From positions 1-52,706 of the forward strand of contig CANHVK010000009.1 of the NCBI GenBank assembly GCA_947464135.1: DNA of 52,706 nucleotides. Direction: 5' to 3'. Positions within the stretch are counted from its first letter, which is position 1, and every line of letters begins with the position of its first letter. Below, in pieces: positions 9,279 to 17,576 of this stretch. This DNA comes from Flavobacteriia bacterium. GTDB taxonomy: Bacteria > Bacteroidota > Bacteroidia > Flavobacteriales_D > Crocinitomicaceae. Below the pieces are notes generated by a model, which had not been told where the DNA came from, made no database searches, and saw only the letters and a program-made list of their open reading frames with translations. The position numbers and the translations under genes were made by a program.

Positions 9279-12200
9279 TTATTGTTGACTTTGCATAAGT
9301 TGTTGAATTTGTTCAGGAGTTAGCGTTTGTCCACCACCTTGATTTTGTTGCATTTTTGGTTTAGAAATAAAATTAAACTTCATTGCAACAGCTTCAGTAT
9401 GGTTTTTGAATTCAGTCACATCTTTTATGTCAAAACCACCCATTTTTAATTCGTTAACAATTCTTGGAAGAACAGTATTATAGAATTTTAGGATATAATT
9501 TTTCATTTTAGTTGCTGTTTTTCCATTTGGATTTCCAATTTCTTGATCACCAACAAAAGTAGCAACTAACATATAGTTATGAAGTGCAGAAATTAAATCC
9601 ATTTTATTTTTTAGGGCAAATTTAGGGTTGCTATTTTCAAAATAACGAAGAATTGTTTCTATTTCATCACCTACTTTTGAAGCAAGTGCATCTCCTCCTT
9701 TTTTATCTCCTGCTCTGAATAGGATTCCAACATAATCTTGAAGTATACCATCAGTAAACGCTTGGAATGTAAGTCCATTTCCATTGTCATAATTTTCGCG
9801 ACCAGGAGTTGGTTCACCATAATCTATCACACGCTCAATCGGCATCACTTCGAGAGAACGTTTAATTAGTTTAATTGCAAACGCTTTATTTTCTTTTATT
9901 GTTTTATCCGCATTTGTTAAAATCTTTTGAAGTGAATCGGCTGATTTAGATTTCCCCATTCCTCTTAATATACTGATCTGGCCAGGATAAATATTTTTAT
10001 TTGAATTGATTTCATCCGCTTCAGACAAATAGGCATCGGCTAAACGAGTAAACTGATCTCTGTACTGTGAAGTATGTCTACGAGTATAGTAATCATTTAA
10101 TACTCCTTTTTTGTTCATTTTACCAAAGTTGTAAGTTTTAGTTAAATTAGTTAACATTTTTACTTTGTTTATTGGATTTCTTTCTTGAACAGGAGTAAAT
10201 TCATAAGCTACACCATTTTGTTGAACATAGCCACTTGTATAAAGAGCGATTGATACATCTGATCCACCAGGAGAAGAAAAATATATTGGACGTTTCCAAT
10301 CATTATTTGCAATCACGTCTAACATCATTACTTGTTCTCTTGTTATAGCCTGTTTATCAATTACAAATCGTATTTCAGAAGGAATATCTTCCGCTTTATC
10401 TTTAGATACAATACCTGAAGCAACCACATTCTTTTTGTTCACCGGAACTATAAATCCTTTACAAGGGAATACACGTAGTTTACTGTTGTTATTATTGATT
10501 TGGTTATTGTCATCACGTACAAATTCCATTGCTTTATCGATAGGTAAGAAATCCCAGCTTGTTTCCCAATCTTTTAAAAATTGTTGAAACTGTTCTGCCT
10601 GACCTTGTGGAAGATCAATCATCCCATTTGAATAACCAACCAAAACTTCTAATGCAGCGGTCATATATTTATCAACATCTTTATAAGAAGGATTTGTTAC
10701 AGGATTAGTTAACAATGCTTTAATTTCATCAACTCTTCCTTGTGCAGTAGGGTTTTTAGCTTTAACAGTATTTCCCAGTACACTGCAATTATTTTTAAAT
10801 TGTTCAAAAGCAACAGTGAAAGTAGTTTTATTATATTTGATTTTCTCTTTGTATAATTTTTCTAAAACTTCTTTTGAAATGCCTGCATTCATCAAATCAA
10901 ACATAGATAAGAAATATACCTGATCAGTATTTCCTGCATACATCAAGATTTGATCTTCTCTGAATTTGATAGGTAAAGGCTCAGACTCATAAGCTTTCAT
11001 CATCATTTGTTCAGTATACCAGTCTGTTTGCATTAATGAAAGGTTACAAACTCTTACGTCAGTTCTTTTTTCTTCTACTTCTTGTAAGTACCACAAAGGG
11101 AATGTATCGTTATCACCATTTGTAAATAAAATAGCATTACGATTACAAGATTCTAAATAGTTATATGCTAAATCTCTTGCAGACGTTTTATCACTTCTAT
11201 CATGATCATCCCATCCTTGAACTGCTAAAAGCAACGGAGCAATTATCGTGATTAAAAGAGATAAGATAGCTCCTTGTGATTCATTTTTTAGTTTTTTACC
11301 CAAGAAGTTCATAATAAATACTAAAATGAAACCAGTTATAGCAATGTATAACCAAGTGAAAGATGCTGTGTAAGAATCACTTTTTGAATCAATGATAAAC
11401 ATAAATACTAAAATCCCTGCTGTAATGATAGCGCTTCTTTTAAGTGCCGTTTTTTCAATACTTCTAAAGATATCAAATAGTGCAAAAACGGACAAACCTA
11501 TCCATAAAGCAAATGCGTAAAAGGATGCAGCATAAGCATAATCACGTTCTCTTGGTTCAAAAGGTTTTTGATTCAGATAGATGACAATTGCTAATCCTGT
11601 AAAAAAGAAGGTAAGTAAAACTACAAATGCATCTTTTGGAGCTCTGTAAAAGTGAAACATCATACCGATTATTCCTAGTATTAGTGGGAATAAAAAGAAT
11701 TTATTATGTGATTCATTATTCACTGTATAGGTAGGTATATTGTCACCTTGATCACCTAAGTGCATTTGATCAATAGATTTAAATCCTGAAATCCAGTTTC
11801 CACGCATCGCATCACCATGTCCTTGAATGTCATTTTGACGCCCCGCAAAATTCCACATGAAATACCTCCAATACATCCAATTAATTTGGTAACGGAACAA
11901 ATAAGTCATGTTTTCTCCAAAAGTTGGAAGTCTTTTCCCGTCAGTTCCTAATTCTGAACCTGATCCATCTGTTTCATCGTATCCTGACCAAGATTTGTAA
12001 GCATCAATTTTTTGTTGATCTTGGCTCCAATACATTCTTGGTAAAAATGTATTTTGTAAATAGGTTGGTTCTTGATGTTCTCTGTAATTTTCGTTTGTTA
12101 CAAAGTATTTTTCTATGATTTCATGGCCAACCCCCAATGTTTTTACATATTCTTTGGCATGTTGTTCACTTTTAAATGCTTTCAAATCAGTGTCTCCGCG

Positions 12201-13346
12201 CATCACTACAAATCTTCTTGCATAGAAACGAGAACGATCTCCCCAATGTGTTTGGTCATCATCCATTTTCGAGTTCCAATATGGACCATACATAATAGGC
12301 CAACTTCCATATTGCTCACGTTTTAAATACGCATGTAAGGTAACTAAATTTTCAGGGTCATTTTCATCTAAAGGAGTGTTTGCACTTGAACGAATAACGA
12401 TAGTAGCAAATGATCCATATCCAATTAGAAATACAATCAATCCTAAAGCGGCTGCATTTAAAATTGGTTTATCATTTTTTCTACTCCATCTCACTAAAAA
12501 TACAACTCCAATAATTAATAAAATAAAGAAAAACATACTTCCAATATAGAAAGGCATTCCCATACTATTAACAAATGTTACTTCAAATTTCGAAGCCATT
12601 GAAATCGTTCCAGGAATAATACCTTCTTGGATAAATCCTAATGTAAAAATTGAAATAATACCAGTAATAAAGAATCCTTTCCACGAAAAATCTTTTGATT
12701 GATTGAAATAGATTACATAAGCAATTGCTGGAACAACAAGTAATCCCAATAAATGGACCCCTATAGCTAATCCAAACAAGAATAATATCAATACCATCCA
12801 TCTAAGTGGACTAGAGTCAGACTCTAATTCATTGTTTTTTATTGCTGTAGTTTCTTCATCCCATTTAAGAATTGCCCAAAATATAATAGCCGTAAATAAA
12901 GAAGACATAGCATAAACTTCCCCTTCAACTGCTGAAAACCAAAAAGAATCGGTGAATGTGTAAGCGATTGCACCGATAAATCCACTACCTAACACGGCTA
13001 TTTGTTCTCCAATAGTCATTGTTCTTTTGTCTTTCAATGCCATTTTTTTTGCGAGCATTGTTATCGACCAAAACATAAATAGAATTGTGAATGAGCTTGA
13101 TAATGCAGACATTCTATTAATCCATACTGCGACCATGTCAGGAGAAGCAAAGAACGAGAATAATCTTCCTAAAAGCATAAATAGGGGAGCGCCAGGAGGG
13201 TGACCTACTTCTAATTTGTATGCTGCAGTGATATACTCACCACAATCCCAAAGACTTACAGTGTCTTCAATAGTGATAAAATAAACGATGGTTGCAATTA
13301 AAAATGTAATCCAACCTAAAACAATGTTACTTTTTTTGTAATTCAT
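9279..13346 (-). CDS. DUF2723 family membrane glycosyltransferase (TMEM260-like)
   Basis: A 1355-residue membrane protein. The N-terminal part has the DUF2723 signature: TIEDTVSLWDCGEYITAAYK, with the D/E pair expected of GT-C enzymes, then GHPPGAPLFMLLGRLF. About 12-14 membrane segments fill the first 700 residues, followed by a large soluble C-terminal region with a Gln/Asn-rich tail (MQQNQGGGQTLTPEQIQQLM). Human TMEM260 carries this domain and is a protein O-mannosyltransferase, so a lipid-linked-sugar-dependent protein or glycan glycosyltransferase is the likely role. It is first in an operon with a deacetylase and EI24. The donor and acceptor are unknown. Confidence 0.85.
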   Translation of the reverse strand: MNYKKSNIVLGWITFLIATIVYFITIEDTVSLWDCGEYITAAYKLEVGHPPGAPLFMLLGRLFSFFASPDMVAVWINRMSALSSSFTILFMFWSITMLAKKMALKDKRTMTIGEQIAVLGSGFIGAIAYTFTDSFWFSAVEGEVYAMSSLFTAIIFWAILKWDEETTAIKNNELESDSSPLRWMVLILFLFGLAIGVHLLGLLVVPAIAYVIYFNQSKDFSWKGFFITGIISIFTLGFIQEGIIPGTISMASKFEVTFVNSMGMPFYIGSMFFFILLIIGVVFLVRWSRKNDKPILNAAALGLIVFLIGYGSFATIVIRSSANTPLDENDPENLVTLHAYLKREQYGSWPIMYGPYWNSKMDDDQTHWGDRSRFYARRFVVMRGDTDLKAFKSEQHAKEYVKTLGVGHEIIEKYFVTNENYREHQEPTYLQNTFLPRMYWSQDQQKIDAYKSWSGYDETDGSGSELGTDGKRLPTFGENMTYLFRYQINWMYWRYFMWNFAGRQNDIQGHGDAMRGNWISGFKSIDQMHLGDQGDNIPTYTVNNESHNKFFLFPLILGIIGMMFHFYRAPKDAFVVLLTFFFTGLAIVIYLNQKPFEPRERDYAYAASFYAFALWIGLSVFALFDIFRSIEKTALKRSAIITAGILVFMFIIDSKSDSYTASFTWLYIAITGFILVFIMNFLGKKLKNESQGAILSLLITIIAPLLLAVQGWDDHDRSDKTSARDLAYNYLESCNRNAILFTNGDNDTFPLWYLQEVEEKRTDVRVCNLSLMQTDWYTEQMMMKAYESEPLPIKFREDQILMYAGNTDQVYFLSMFDLMNAGISKEVLEKLYKEKIKYNKTTFTVAFEQFKNNCSVLGNTVKAKNPTAQGRVDEIKALLTNPVTNPSYKDVDKYMTAALEVLVGYSNGMIDLPQGQAEQFQQFLKDWETSWDFLPIDKAMEFVRDDNNQINNNNSKLRVFPCKGFIVPVNKKNVVASGIVSKDKAEDIPSEIRFVIDKQAITREQVMMLDVIANNDWKRPIYFSSPGGSDVSIALYTSGYVQQNGVAYEFTPVQERNPINKVKMLTNLTKTYNFGKMNKKGVLNDYYTRRHTSQYRDQFTRLADAYLSEADEINSNKNIYPGQISILRGMGKSKSADSLQKILTNADKTIKENKAFAIKLIKRSLEVMPIERVIDYGEPTPGRENYDNGNGLTFQAFTDGILQDYVGILFRAGDKKGGDALASKVGDEIETILRYFENSNPKFALKNKMDLISALHNYMLVATFVGDQEIGNPNGKTATKMKNYILKFYNTVLPRIVNELKMGGFDIKDVTEFKNHTEAVAMKFNFISKPKMQQNQGGGQTLTPEQIQQLMQSQQ

Positions 13347-13370
13347 TCTTTTTTATATGTTTATGAGTGT

Positions 13371-13401
13371 AAAAGCTAAAAAAAATTAATTTTTAAACCA
13401 A
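13371..13401 (-). promoter_or_regulatory. Probable promoter of the DUF2723 operon
   Basis: On the minus strand there is TTG at 13399-13401, a 20-base spacer and TAGCTTTT at 13371-13378. This is one base off the TAnnTTTG consensus and lies 25 bases upstream of the start codon. The rest of 13402-13587 is very AT-rich, and I see no gene in it. Confidence 0.5.
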
Positions 13402-13587
13402 CGAAAATAAGGATTTTATGCTTTTGAATTTCATTTTCAAATTAATAAACGTTAAAAAAACAATCCAAAAAGTTTATTATAAATTAATATTGGTGAAAAC
13501 AGATTGCTTAAACTTCAAGTAAATCATTGAATAACAATTAGCTTATTAATACAGTATAATTTTTTTTCAAAAAAAATCTTTACACTC

Positions 13588-13617
13588 TTGCAACAATAAA
13601 AAAACTTACTAATTTTG
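13588..13617 (+). promoter_or_regulatory. Promoter of tRNA-Gln
   Basis: TTG at 13588-13590, a 19-base spacer and TAATTTTG at 13610-13617 form a near-perfect Bacteroidota promoter. The mature tRNA begins 12 bases downstream. Confidence 0.82.
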
Positions 13618-13628
13618 CATTCAGATAC

Positions 13629-13701
13629 TGGCCTATGGTGTAACTGGCAACACGTCTGATTTTGGTTCAGAAGAGTCTAGGTTCGAGCCCTAGTAGGCCA
13701 A
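13629..13701 (+). tRNA. tRNA-Gln (anticodon UUG)
   Basis: A complete 73-base cloverleaf. The acceptor stem is TGGCCTA / TAGGCCA, the D stem GTGT / ACAC, the anticodon stem TCTGA / TCAGA with loop TTTTGGT (anticodon TTG), and the T arm CTAGG-TTCGAGC-CCTAG. The discriminator base is A. CCA is not encoded (the next bases are CAA). A consensus promoter precedes it and a terminator follows directly. No duplicate of its 3' end was found in the window, so there is no sign of an integrase attachment pair. Confidence 0.97.
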
Positions 13702-13702
13702 C

Positions 13703-13735
13703 AAAAGCTTCACAGAAATGTGAGGCTTTTTTGTT
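13703..13735 (+). terminator. Terminator of tRNA-Gln
   Basis: A 12-bp stem with one G-U wobble (13703-13714 with 13719-13730) and a GAAA tetraloop is followed by T residues. It begins two bases after the tRNA. Confidence 0.85.
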
Positions 13736-13858
13736 TATAATTAGTTTGTTATCTTTTATTTATTCTGTTTGAAATTTTCAATAGGGTCCGGAAAAGGGTA
13801 CAAGAAGTGATAATTCACTTAGTAATTTTTTTATTATTTTGGGTTGATATGAAACAAA

Positions 13859-13885
13859 AATGGGCTATGAAACTCATAACCCATT
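13859..13885 (-). terminator. Terminator of the FISUMP lipoprotein gene
   Basis: A 12-bp stem (13874-13885 with 13859-13870, one G-U wobble on the minus strand) has a 3-base loop and is followed by TTTTTG on the minus strand. It lies 18 bases beyond the gene's stop. The rest of 13736-13858 contains only a small AAGTGA/TCACTT hairpin (13806-13821). Confidence 0.72.
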
Positions 13886-13903
13886 CTTTAGATGTTAAAG
13901 AAA

Positions 13904-14662
13904 TTAGTCTTTAATGCAACGGATAGACATACCAGATGATTTACCAGCAAATTCAATCCCTGTTATTGAAGTTTTGTAAGAATTATATAAAACCCAAGCA
14001 CCTTCATATGATTTCGTTGTTGTTGTATCTGTTGAACTCCACCAACCACAACTTTGACCCCAAGCTGGGTTTGATATTCCACCGCCTTCACCTCCACTTC
14101 TATTACCACTTGGTAAAGAAGTAAATAATGAAAGATTTGTACTTACTGAACCTGATTTTTTCCAATGAATATCACCTGCTTCTCTCATTTTTTCACCTGC
14201 TACACTTTCCCCACCTAGATAATCAACTAGTATTTTCCATTCTTTTAAGGATGGAATATGCCAATTTAAAGGACATACATTTTTATTTGAAATATTGAAT
14301 ATTGTATATCCTTTGTATAATTTTCCATAAATTGAATCATACATTTTGTCATCTCCTGGATAACACCACGCAGGAGATTTACTTAATGCCCAGGAATAAT
14401 TTGAACCATTATGGGCTACGTATTCTATAGGTGTATTATCGTTGTATTTTGTTGTCATCAAATTTTCTCCCATCCACTCTTGTGTCCCAATTATGACAGT
14501 TTTATATTTATTTCCTTCAATATCTGTAACTCCATTGCCATATTTTGCTATGGATGTTGGATTATTCGTCGAATTAGTAGTATTAGATGTTGGATTACTA
14601 CTTTCTTTTTTACAAGAGAATAGCAGTAATACACCTGCTATTAGATAAATAGTTTTTTTCAT
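13904..14662 (-). CDS. FISUMP-domain lipoprotein
   Basis: A 252-residue surface lipoprotein. The signal peptide MKKTIYLIAGVLLLFSC ends in a lipobox with Cys17, followed by a Ser/Thr/Asn-rich linker. Residues about 45-250 form a FISUMP domain (Fibrobacter succinogenes major paralogous domain). Its hallmarks are TDIEGNKYKTVIIGTQEWMGENL, a CPLNWHIPSLKEWKILVDYLG segment, a WGQSCGWWSST stretch and the terminal SGMSIRCIKD. The family is common on the surface of Bacteroidota and Fibrobacter, and its function is unknown. The upstream region contains a TAnnTTTG box and a dyad shared with the nearby XRE regulator gene, so it may be under that regulator's control. Confidence 0.85.
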   Translation of the reverse strand: MKKTIYLIAGVLLLFSCKKESSNPTSNTTNSTNNPTSIAKYGNGVTDIEGNKYKTVIIGTQEWMGENLMTTKYNDNTPIEYVAHNGSNYSWALSKSPAWCYPGDDKMYDSIYGKLYKGYTIFNISNKNVCPLNWHIPSLKEWKILVDYLGGESVAGEKMREAGDIHWKKSGSVSTNLSLFTSLPSGNRSGGEGGGISNPAWGQSCGWWSSTDTTTTKSYEGAWVLYNSYKTSITGIEFAGKSSGMSIRCIKD

Positions 14663-14685
14663 TTTTTATTATTTTAATCTTGTTT

Positions 14686-14712
14686 CAAAATTATAAATTA
14701 TTACCGTTCGGT
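14686..14712 (-). promoter_or_regulatory. FISUMP gene promoter with a candidate XRE operator
   Basis: On the minus strand, TAATTTTG at 14686-14693 is a consensus -7 box. The dyad ACCGTTCGGT at 14703-14712 falls in the spacer towards the -33 position. The same ACC-N4-GGT core occurs twice in front of the XRE gene (15253-15266 and 15289-15302). Confidence 0.5.
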
Positions 14713-14743
14713 TATTATTTTGTTTCCAAATATTTTTAATCAA

Positions 14744-15174
14744 TTACATCAATCCCTCATCACTCATAGATACATACCCAGACCTACTTACAATAATATG
14801 GTCTAGTACTGTAATGTCTAGTATGTGTCCTATACTGACTATTTTTTCTGTAAGTGTAATGTCTTCTTTACTCGCTTTGAGTATACCGCTGGGGTAGTTG
14901 TGACTAATAATAATTCCGTGTGCATTACATTTTAAAGCAGTAGCTAATATTATTTTGGGGTCTACGAGTGTAGCAATAGTTCCACCTGTACTAATCCGCA
15001 TCCAACCAATGGTGTTGTTTGCTCTATTTAAAAATAAGGCATATGCAGATTATATATAGTCCACGGTGTCTTCATGATATAGTTCTACCAAAATACACTA
15101 AATGCATCTAAGGATGTGCTTATTTTTGTTTTCTTGTAGTTGCCAGCCTTGTATTTCAATGTGATTTCTTGCAT
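14744..15174 (-). pseudogene. Short RadC-like (JAB/MPN) protein, decayed
   Basis: Reading all frames recovers a nearly complete RadC-like gene of about 144 codons. It starts MQEITLKYK at 15174, continues to DAFSVF, shifts frame near 15088-15093 (a run of four A on the plus strand), and resumes as ELYHEDTVDYI. It then meets an in-frame TAA at 15050-15052 and continues as SAYALFLNRANNTIGWMRIS to the end. The metal site reads HNYPSG where the family has HxHPSG (Tyr codon 14894-14896). The total is 431 bases, one short of a whole number of codons, which fits a single-base deletion. Short RadC proteins of this kind are typical of mobile elements. The last 85 codons remain open but are unlikely to make a working metalloprotein. 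Confidence 0.88.
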
Positions 15175-15252
15175 ACATTATGTATATGTTTTCATCGTAC
15201 TTTTATTTTTTATTGTTTTTCAAAAATTGTGTACCGTACCCAAGTTACATAC

Positions 15253-15302
15253 TGACCTTTCGGTAATTGTGATGTGTGTGATTATTTATGACTTTTCGGT
15301 CA
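15253..15302 (+). promoter_or_regulatory. Two dyad sites, candidate autoregulatory operators
   Basis: TGACCTTTCGGTAA (15253-15266) and TGACTTTTCGGTCA (15289-15302) share the core AC-Y-TTTCGGT with TGAC/GTCA-type symmetry. Their centres are 36 bases apart, and the second overlaps the ATG of the XRE gene. Small XRE repressors usually bind such paired dyads at their own promoter. The region also separates the divergent radC remnant. Confidence 0.55.
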
Positions 15303-15508
15303 TGGATAATGATAAAGAAATTTTACTCAAACTTGCTGTAAGGTTGAAGGCTTTACGAAAATCTATGAAGGTTACTCAGGAGGAAGTGTATAATGCAACT
15401 GGTGTGCATATAGCCCGAGTTGAACAAGGTAAACGTGATATTTCCTATACTACGCTGCGTAAATTGGCACAGTACTTTCAGGTGAGTTTGTCAGAATTTG
15501 ATGAATAA
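15302..15508 (+). CDS. Small XRE-family DNA-binding regulator
   Basis: A 68-residue protein that is almost entirely one helix-turn-helix domain of the Cro/C1 type: LKALRKSMKVTQEEVYNATG, then IARVEQGKRDISYTTLRKLAQYF. I chose the ATG at 15302 (MDNDKEIL); a longer in-frame reading from 15140 adds 54 residues that run through the decayed radC gene and do not look like protein. No ligand or dimerisation domain is present. Two dyads lie directly upstream, one over the start codon, suggesting autorepression. It is probably left over from, or still controls, the accessory genes to its left. Confidence 0.87.
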   Translation: MDNDKEILLKLAVRLKALRKSMKVTQEEVYNATGVHIARVEQGKRDISYTTLRKLAQYFQVSLSEFDE

Positions 15509-15574
15509 TTTTTTGGTAAGTCAATTTTTAGATTTTAAATGAATTTCAATATTTTTGAGTTTAAAATTTTTTGA

Positions 15575-16633
15575 ATGTTTTATAAACTTACATATCTATT
15601 TCTATCTTTTTTATTTTTCGCATGTACATCAACACAAGAAAAAGTGGGATTTATTCCAACCAAAGAAAAAGTGAGATTTGTTGGTCGATTTGATTTTACC
15701 GGAAAGCCTAAAGTTTGGGCTCCAGGTGCATACATTGAATTTTGGTTTAAAGGAACAAATTGTTCTCTAGAAATTGAAGATGATCCAGCTTTTAATTCAC
15801 ATAATTACATTGAAATTCAATTGGATGAGCTGCCTGTGAGAAGAGTTAAGTTAGAAGAAACTAAAAATTTGATTTCAGTTCTGAAATCTGCTAAAAATAA
15901 ACTTCACCATGTTTATATAGTCAAATGTACAGAAGCTGGAATAGGTAGTATTTCGTTCGGTAAAATTTACTGTGAAAAATTAATCAAACCAAGAAAGAAG
16001 CATAAATTACTTTATGAGTTTATTGGTGATTCTATGACCTGTGGAAATGGTGCTGATTGTTCTTCACCTATAGATGTTCGTGGTGAGTGGTATGAGCAAC
16101 ACGATGCATATCAAAGTTATGGTCCAACCCTAGCTCGATCTTTTCAAGCAGATTGGATGTTAAGTTCAGTTTCAGGTTTTGGTTTGACACGAAGTTGTTG
16201 TGGAAACGATGAAACTATTCCAGAAGTATACGATTTTGCAGATCTAGGTGGACAAGAGTATCGTTATAATTGGAAAAAACACCAACCTGATATCGTATTT
16301 ATCTGTTTAGGTCAAAACGATGGGCTACAAAAACAAGATAAGTATTGCTTTGATTATGTAGGTTTTGTAAGACGGATTAAAAAAGCGAACCCAAATACAC
16401 AAATTGTTTGTTTAGATAGTCCGATGGCTAAAACGAAACTAAAAAAACATTTGGATACATGTATTCTTGCTGCTGTTAACACGCTTCAAAAGCAATATGG
16501 AAATTCTATTCATTCATATTTTTTCAAAAAACGATACTATCACGGTAGATTAAAACACCCCAATATCTCAGAACATAAACAAATGGCATTAGAGATAGAA
16601 TTATTTCTGAAGAACTCTAAAATTTTGAAATAA
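15575..16633 (+). CDS. SGNH-family lipoprotein esterase (CE2-like)
   Basis: A 352-residue lipoprotein: its signal peptide has the lipobox LFFAC (Cys17). Residues about 30-135 look like the beta-sandwich N-terminal domain of carbohydrate esterase family 2, with WAPGAYIEFWFKG. Residues about 145-350 form an SGNH hydrolase: block I FIGDSMTCGNG (Ser153), block III GQNDG, and a C-terminal KHPNISEH supplying the catalytic His. CE2 enzymes remove acetyl groups from polysaccharides; the substrate here is inferred. A TATTTTTG -7 box (15550-15557) lies 17 bases upstream, so it has its own promoter. Confidence 0.85.
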   Translation: MFYKLTYLFLSFLFFACTSTQEKVGFIPTKEKVRFVGRFDFTGKPKVWAPGAYIEFWFKGTNCSLEIEDDPAFNSHNYIEIQLDELPVRRVKLEETKNLISVLKSAKNKLHHVYIVKCTEAGIGSISFGKIYCEKLIKPRKKHKLLYEFIGDSMTCGNGADCSSPIDVRGEWYEQHDAYQSYGPTLARSFQADWMLSSVSGFGLTRSCCGNDETIPEVYDFADLGGQEYRYNWKKHQPDIVFICLGQNDGLQKQDKYCFDYVGFVRRIKKANPNTQIVCLDSPMAKTKLKKHLDTCILAAVNTLQKQYGNSIHSYFFKKRYYHGRLKHPNISEHKQMALEIELFLKNSKILK

Positions 16634-16639
16634 CTGAAT

Positions 16640-16872
16640 CATTTGATTTTTTAAGAAATGTTAAAATCCAACAAAGCGAAAGCGTTCTCGCAAATCCAAT
16701 GCACCTAGTAATAAGATTGCGTATATTTTGAGGAAATGAAGCGTATTACAAATTGGTGTTTGAGGAGGAACGACGAGTTTCAATTAGTAAAGCGAAAAGC
16801 CCCGTAAAAATTAGCAATTTTGTTACAGTGCTAGACCTTTTTGTTACTTTTTGGGGCAATGCCAAAAAGTAA
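16640..16872. repeat. Non-coding tract with possible dispersed-repeat remnant and an 11-bp hairpin
   Basis: This stretch is visibly richer in G+C than its surroundings. Read on the plus strand it gives two broken peptide-like frames, one containing EEERRVSISKAKSPVKISN and FVTFWGNAKK, the other MKRITNWCLRRNDEFQLVK. It ends in a perfect 11-bp inverted repeat, 16844-16854 with 16862-16872, 9 bases beyond the Crp-type gene's stop. The composition and broken frames suggest a decayed repeated element. I have an impression of similar tracts elsewhere in Bacteroidota but cannot confirm it here. Confidence 0.4.
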
Positions 16873-16880
16873 AATCTTTA

Positions 16881-17504
16881 TTATTTCAAAACAATAATCT
16901 TATTCCTTCCTAATTCAACAAAACCATCTTCTTCCAATACTTTCAATAAACGAGAAATAACAACACGTGCTGTTCCTAATTCATTAGCTAATTGTTCGTG
17001 TGTAATATTTAGTGTTTTTGAATTTGCAACTTCACTTTTCTTATGAATAAAGTCAAGTAAGCGTTCGTCCATTTTTTTGAATGCAACATTATTTACCACT
17101 TCCAATAATTCTTCAAAACGTTTATGATATAATCTGAAAATATAATCTAGCCATTCAGGGAATTCTTTAATTAATAGTGATACTTTATCTATTGGAATAA
17201 AAAGAATTTCGGTATCTTCTTCAGCGATAGCTTTTACTTTGCTTGTATCTTGATGTATTCCTCCTAAAAAAGACATAATACAAGTTTCACCTGACCTTAT
17301 GTAATAAAGCAAGAGTTCTCTGCCATCTTCGTCTGTTCTCATGACACGAATACTTCCTTTTGTAACTATTGGAATTGCTTTGATATATGCGTTTTCATTA
17401 AGAATTATTTCGTTTTCTGCAAATTCCTTGGCAAATCCAATGGTTAAAAGTCTTTCTCTTATTTTTGGAGATGCTTTAAACTCATTTATTTCTTGTAATT
17501 CCAT
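16881..17504 (-). CDS. Crp/Fnr-family transcriptional regulator
   Basis: A 207-residue regulator. Residues about 20-125 are a cyclic-nucleotide-binding-type beta-roll (KGSIRVMRTDEDGRELLLYYI, then GETCIMSFLGG), and residues about 140-205 a winged helix with recognition segment THEQLANELGTARVVISRLL. No four-cysteine Fnr iron-sulfur pattern is present, so oxygen sensing of the Fnr type is unlikely. It belongs to the Bacteroidota Crp/Fnr group whose ligands are mostly unknown. It is divergent from thiL across 72 bases. Confidence 0.9.
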   Translation of the reverse strand: MELQEINEFKASPKIRERLLTIGFAKEFAENEIILNENAYIKAIPIVTKGSIRVMRTDEDGRELLLYYIRSGETCIMSFLGGIHQDTSKVKAIAEEDTEILFIPIDKVSLLIKEFPEWLDYIFRLYHKRFEELLEVVNNVAFKKMDERLLDFIHKKSEVANSKTLNITHEQLANELGTARVVISRLLKVLEEDGFVELGRNKIIVLK

Positions 17505-17576
17505 AAAGTCTTAATTGAATTTTAAAATTACACTTTTCCTTTTGATTTTGTATTTTTACTCAATAAATAAAGGAAT

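Noticed and set aside
11924-12326. Plus-strand reading frames inside the DUF2723 gene
   Set aside because: Antisense shadows of a strongly coding minus-strand gene, with no protein likeness.
15140-15301. 54-residue N-terminal extension of the XRE regulator
   Set aside because: It runs antisense through the radC remnant, is unlike XRE proteins, and would place the operators inside the gene.
13629-15508. Integrated element with tRNA-Gln as attachment site
   Set aside because: No duplicate of the tRNA 3' end and no integrase gene was found; only the radC remnant and XRE gene hint at mobility.
16844-16872. Rho-independent terminator of the Crp/Fnr gene
   Set aside because: The 11-bp stem is perfect, but no T-run follows it on the minus strand, so it is listed as part of the repeat-like tract.
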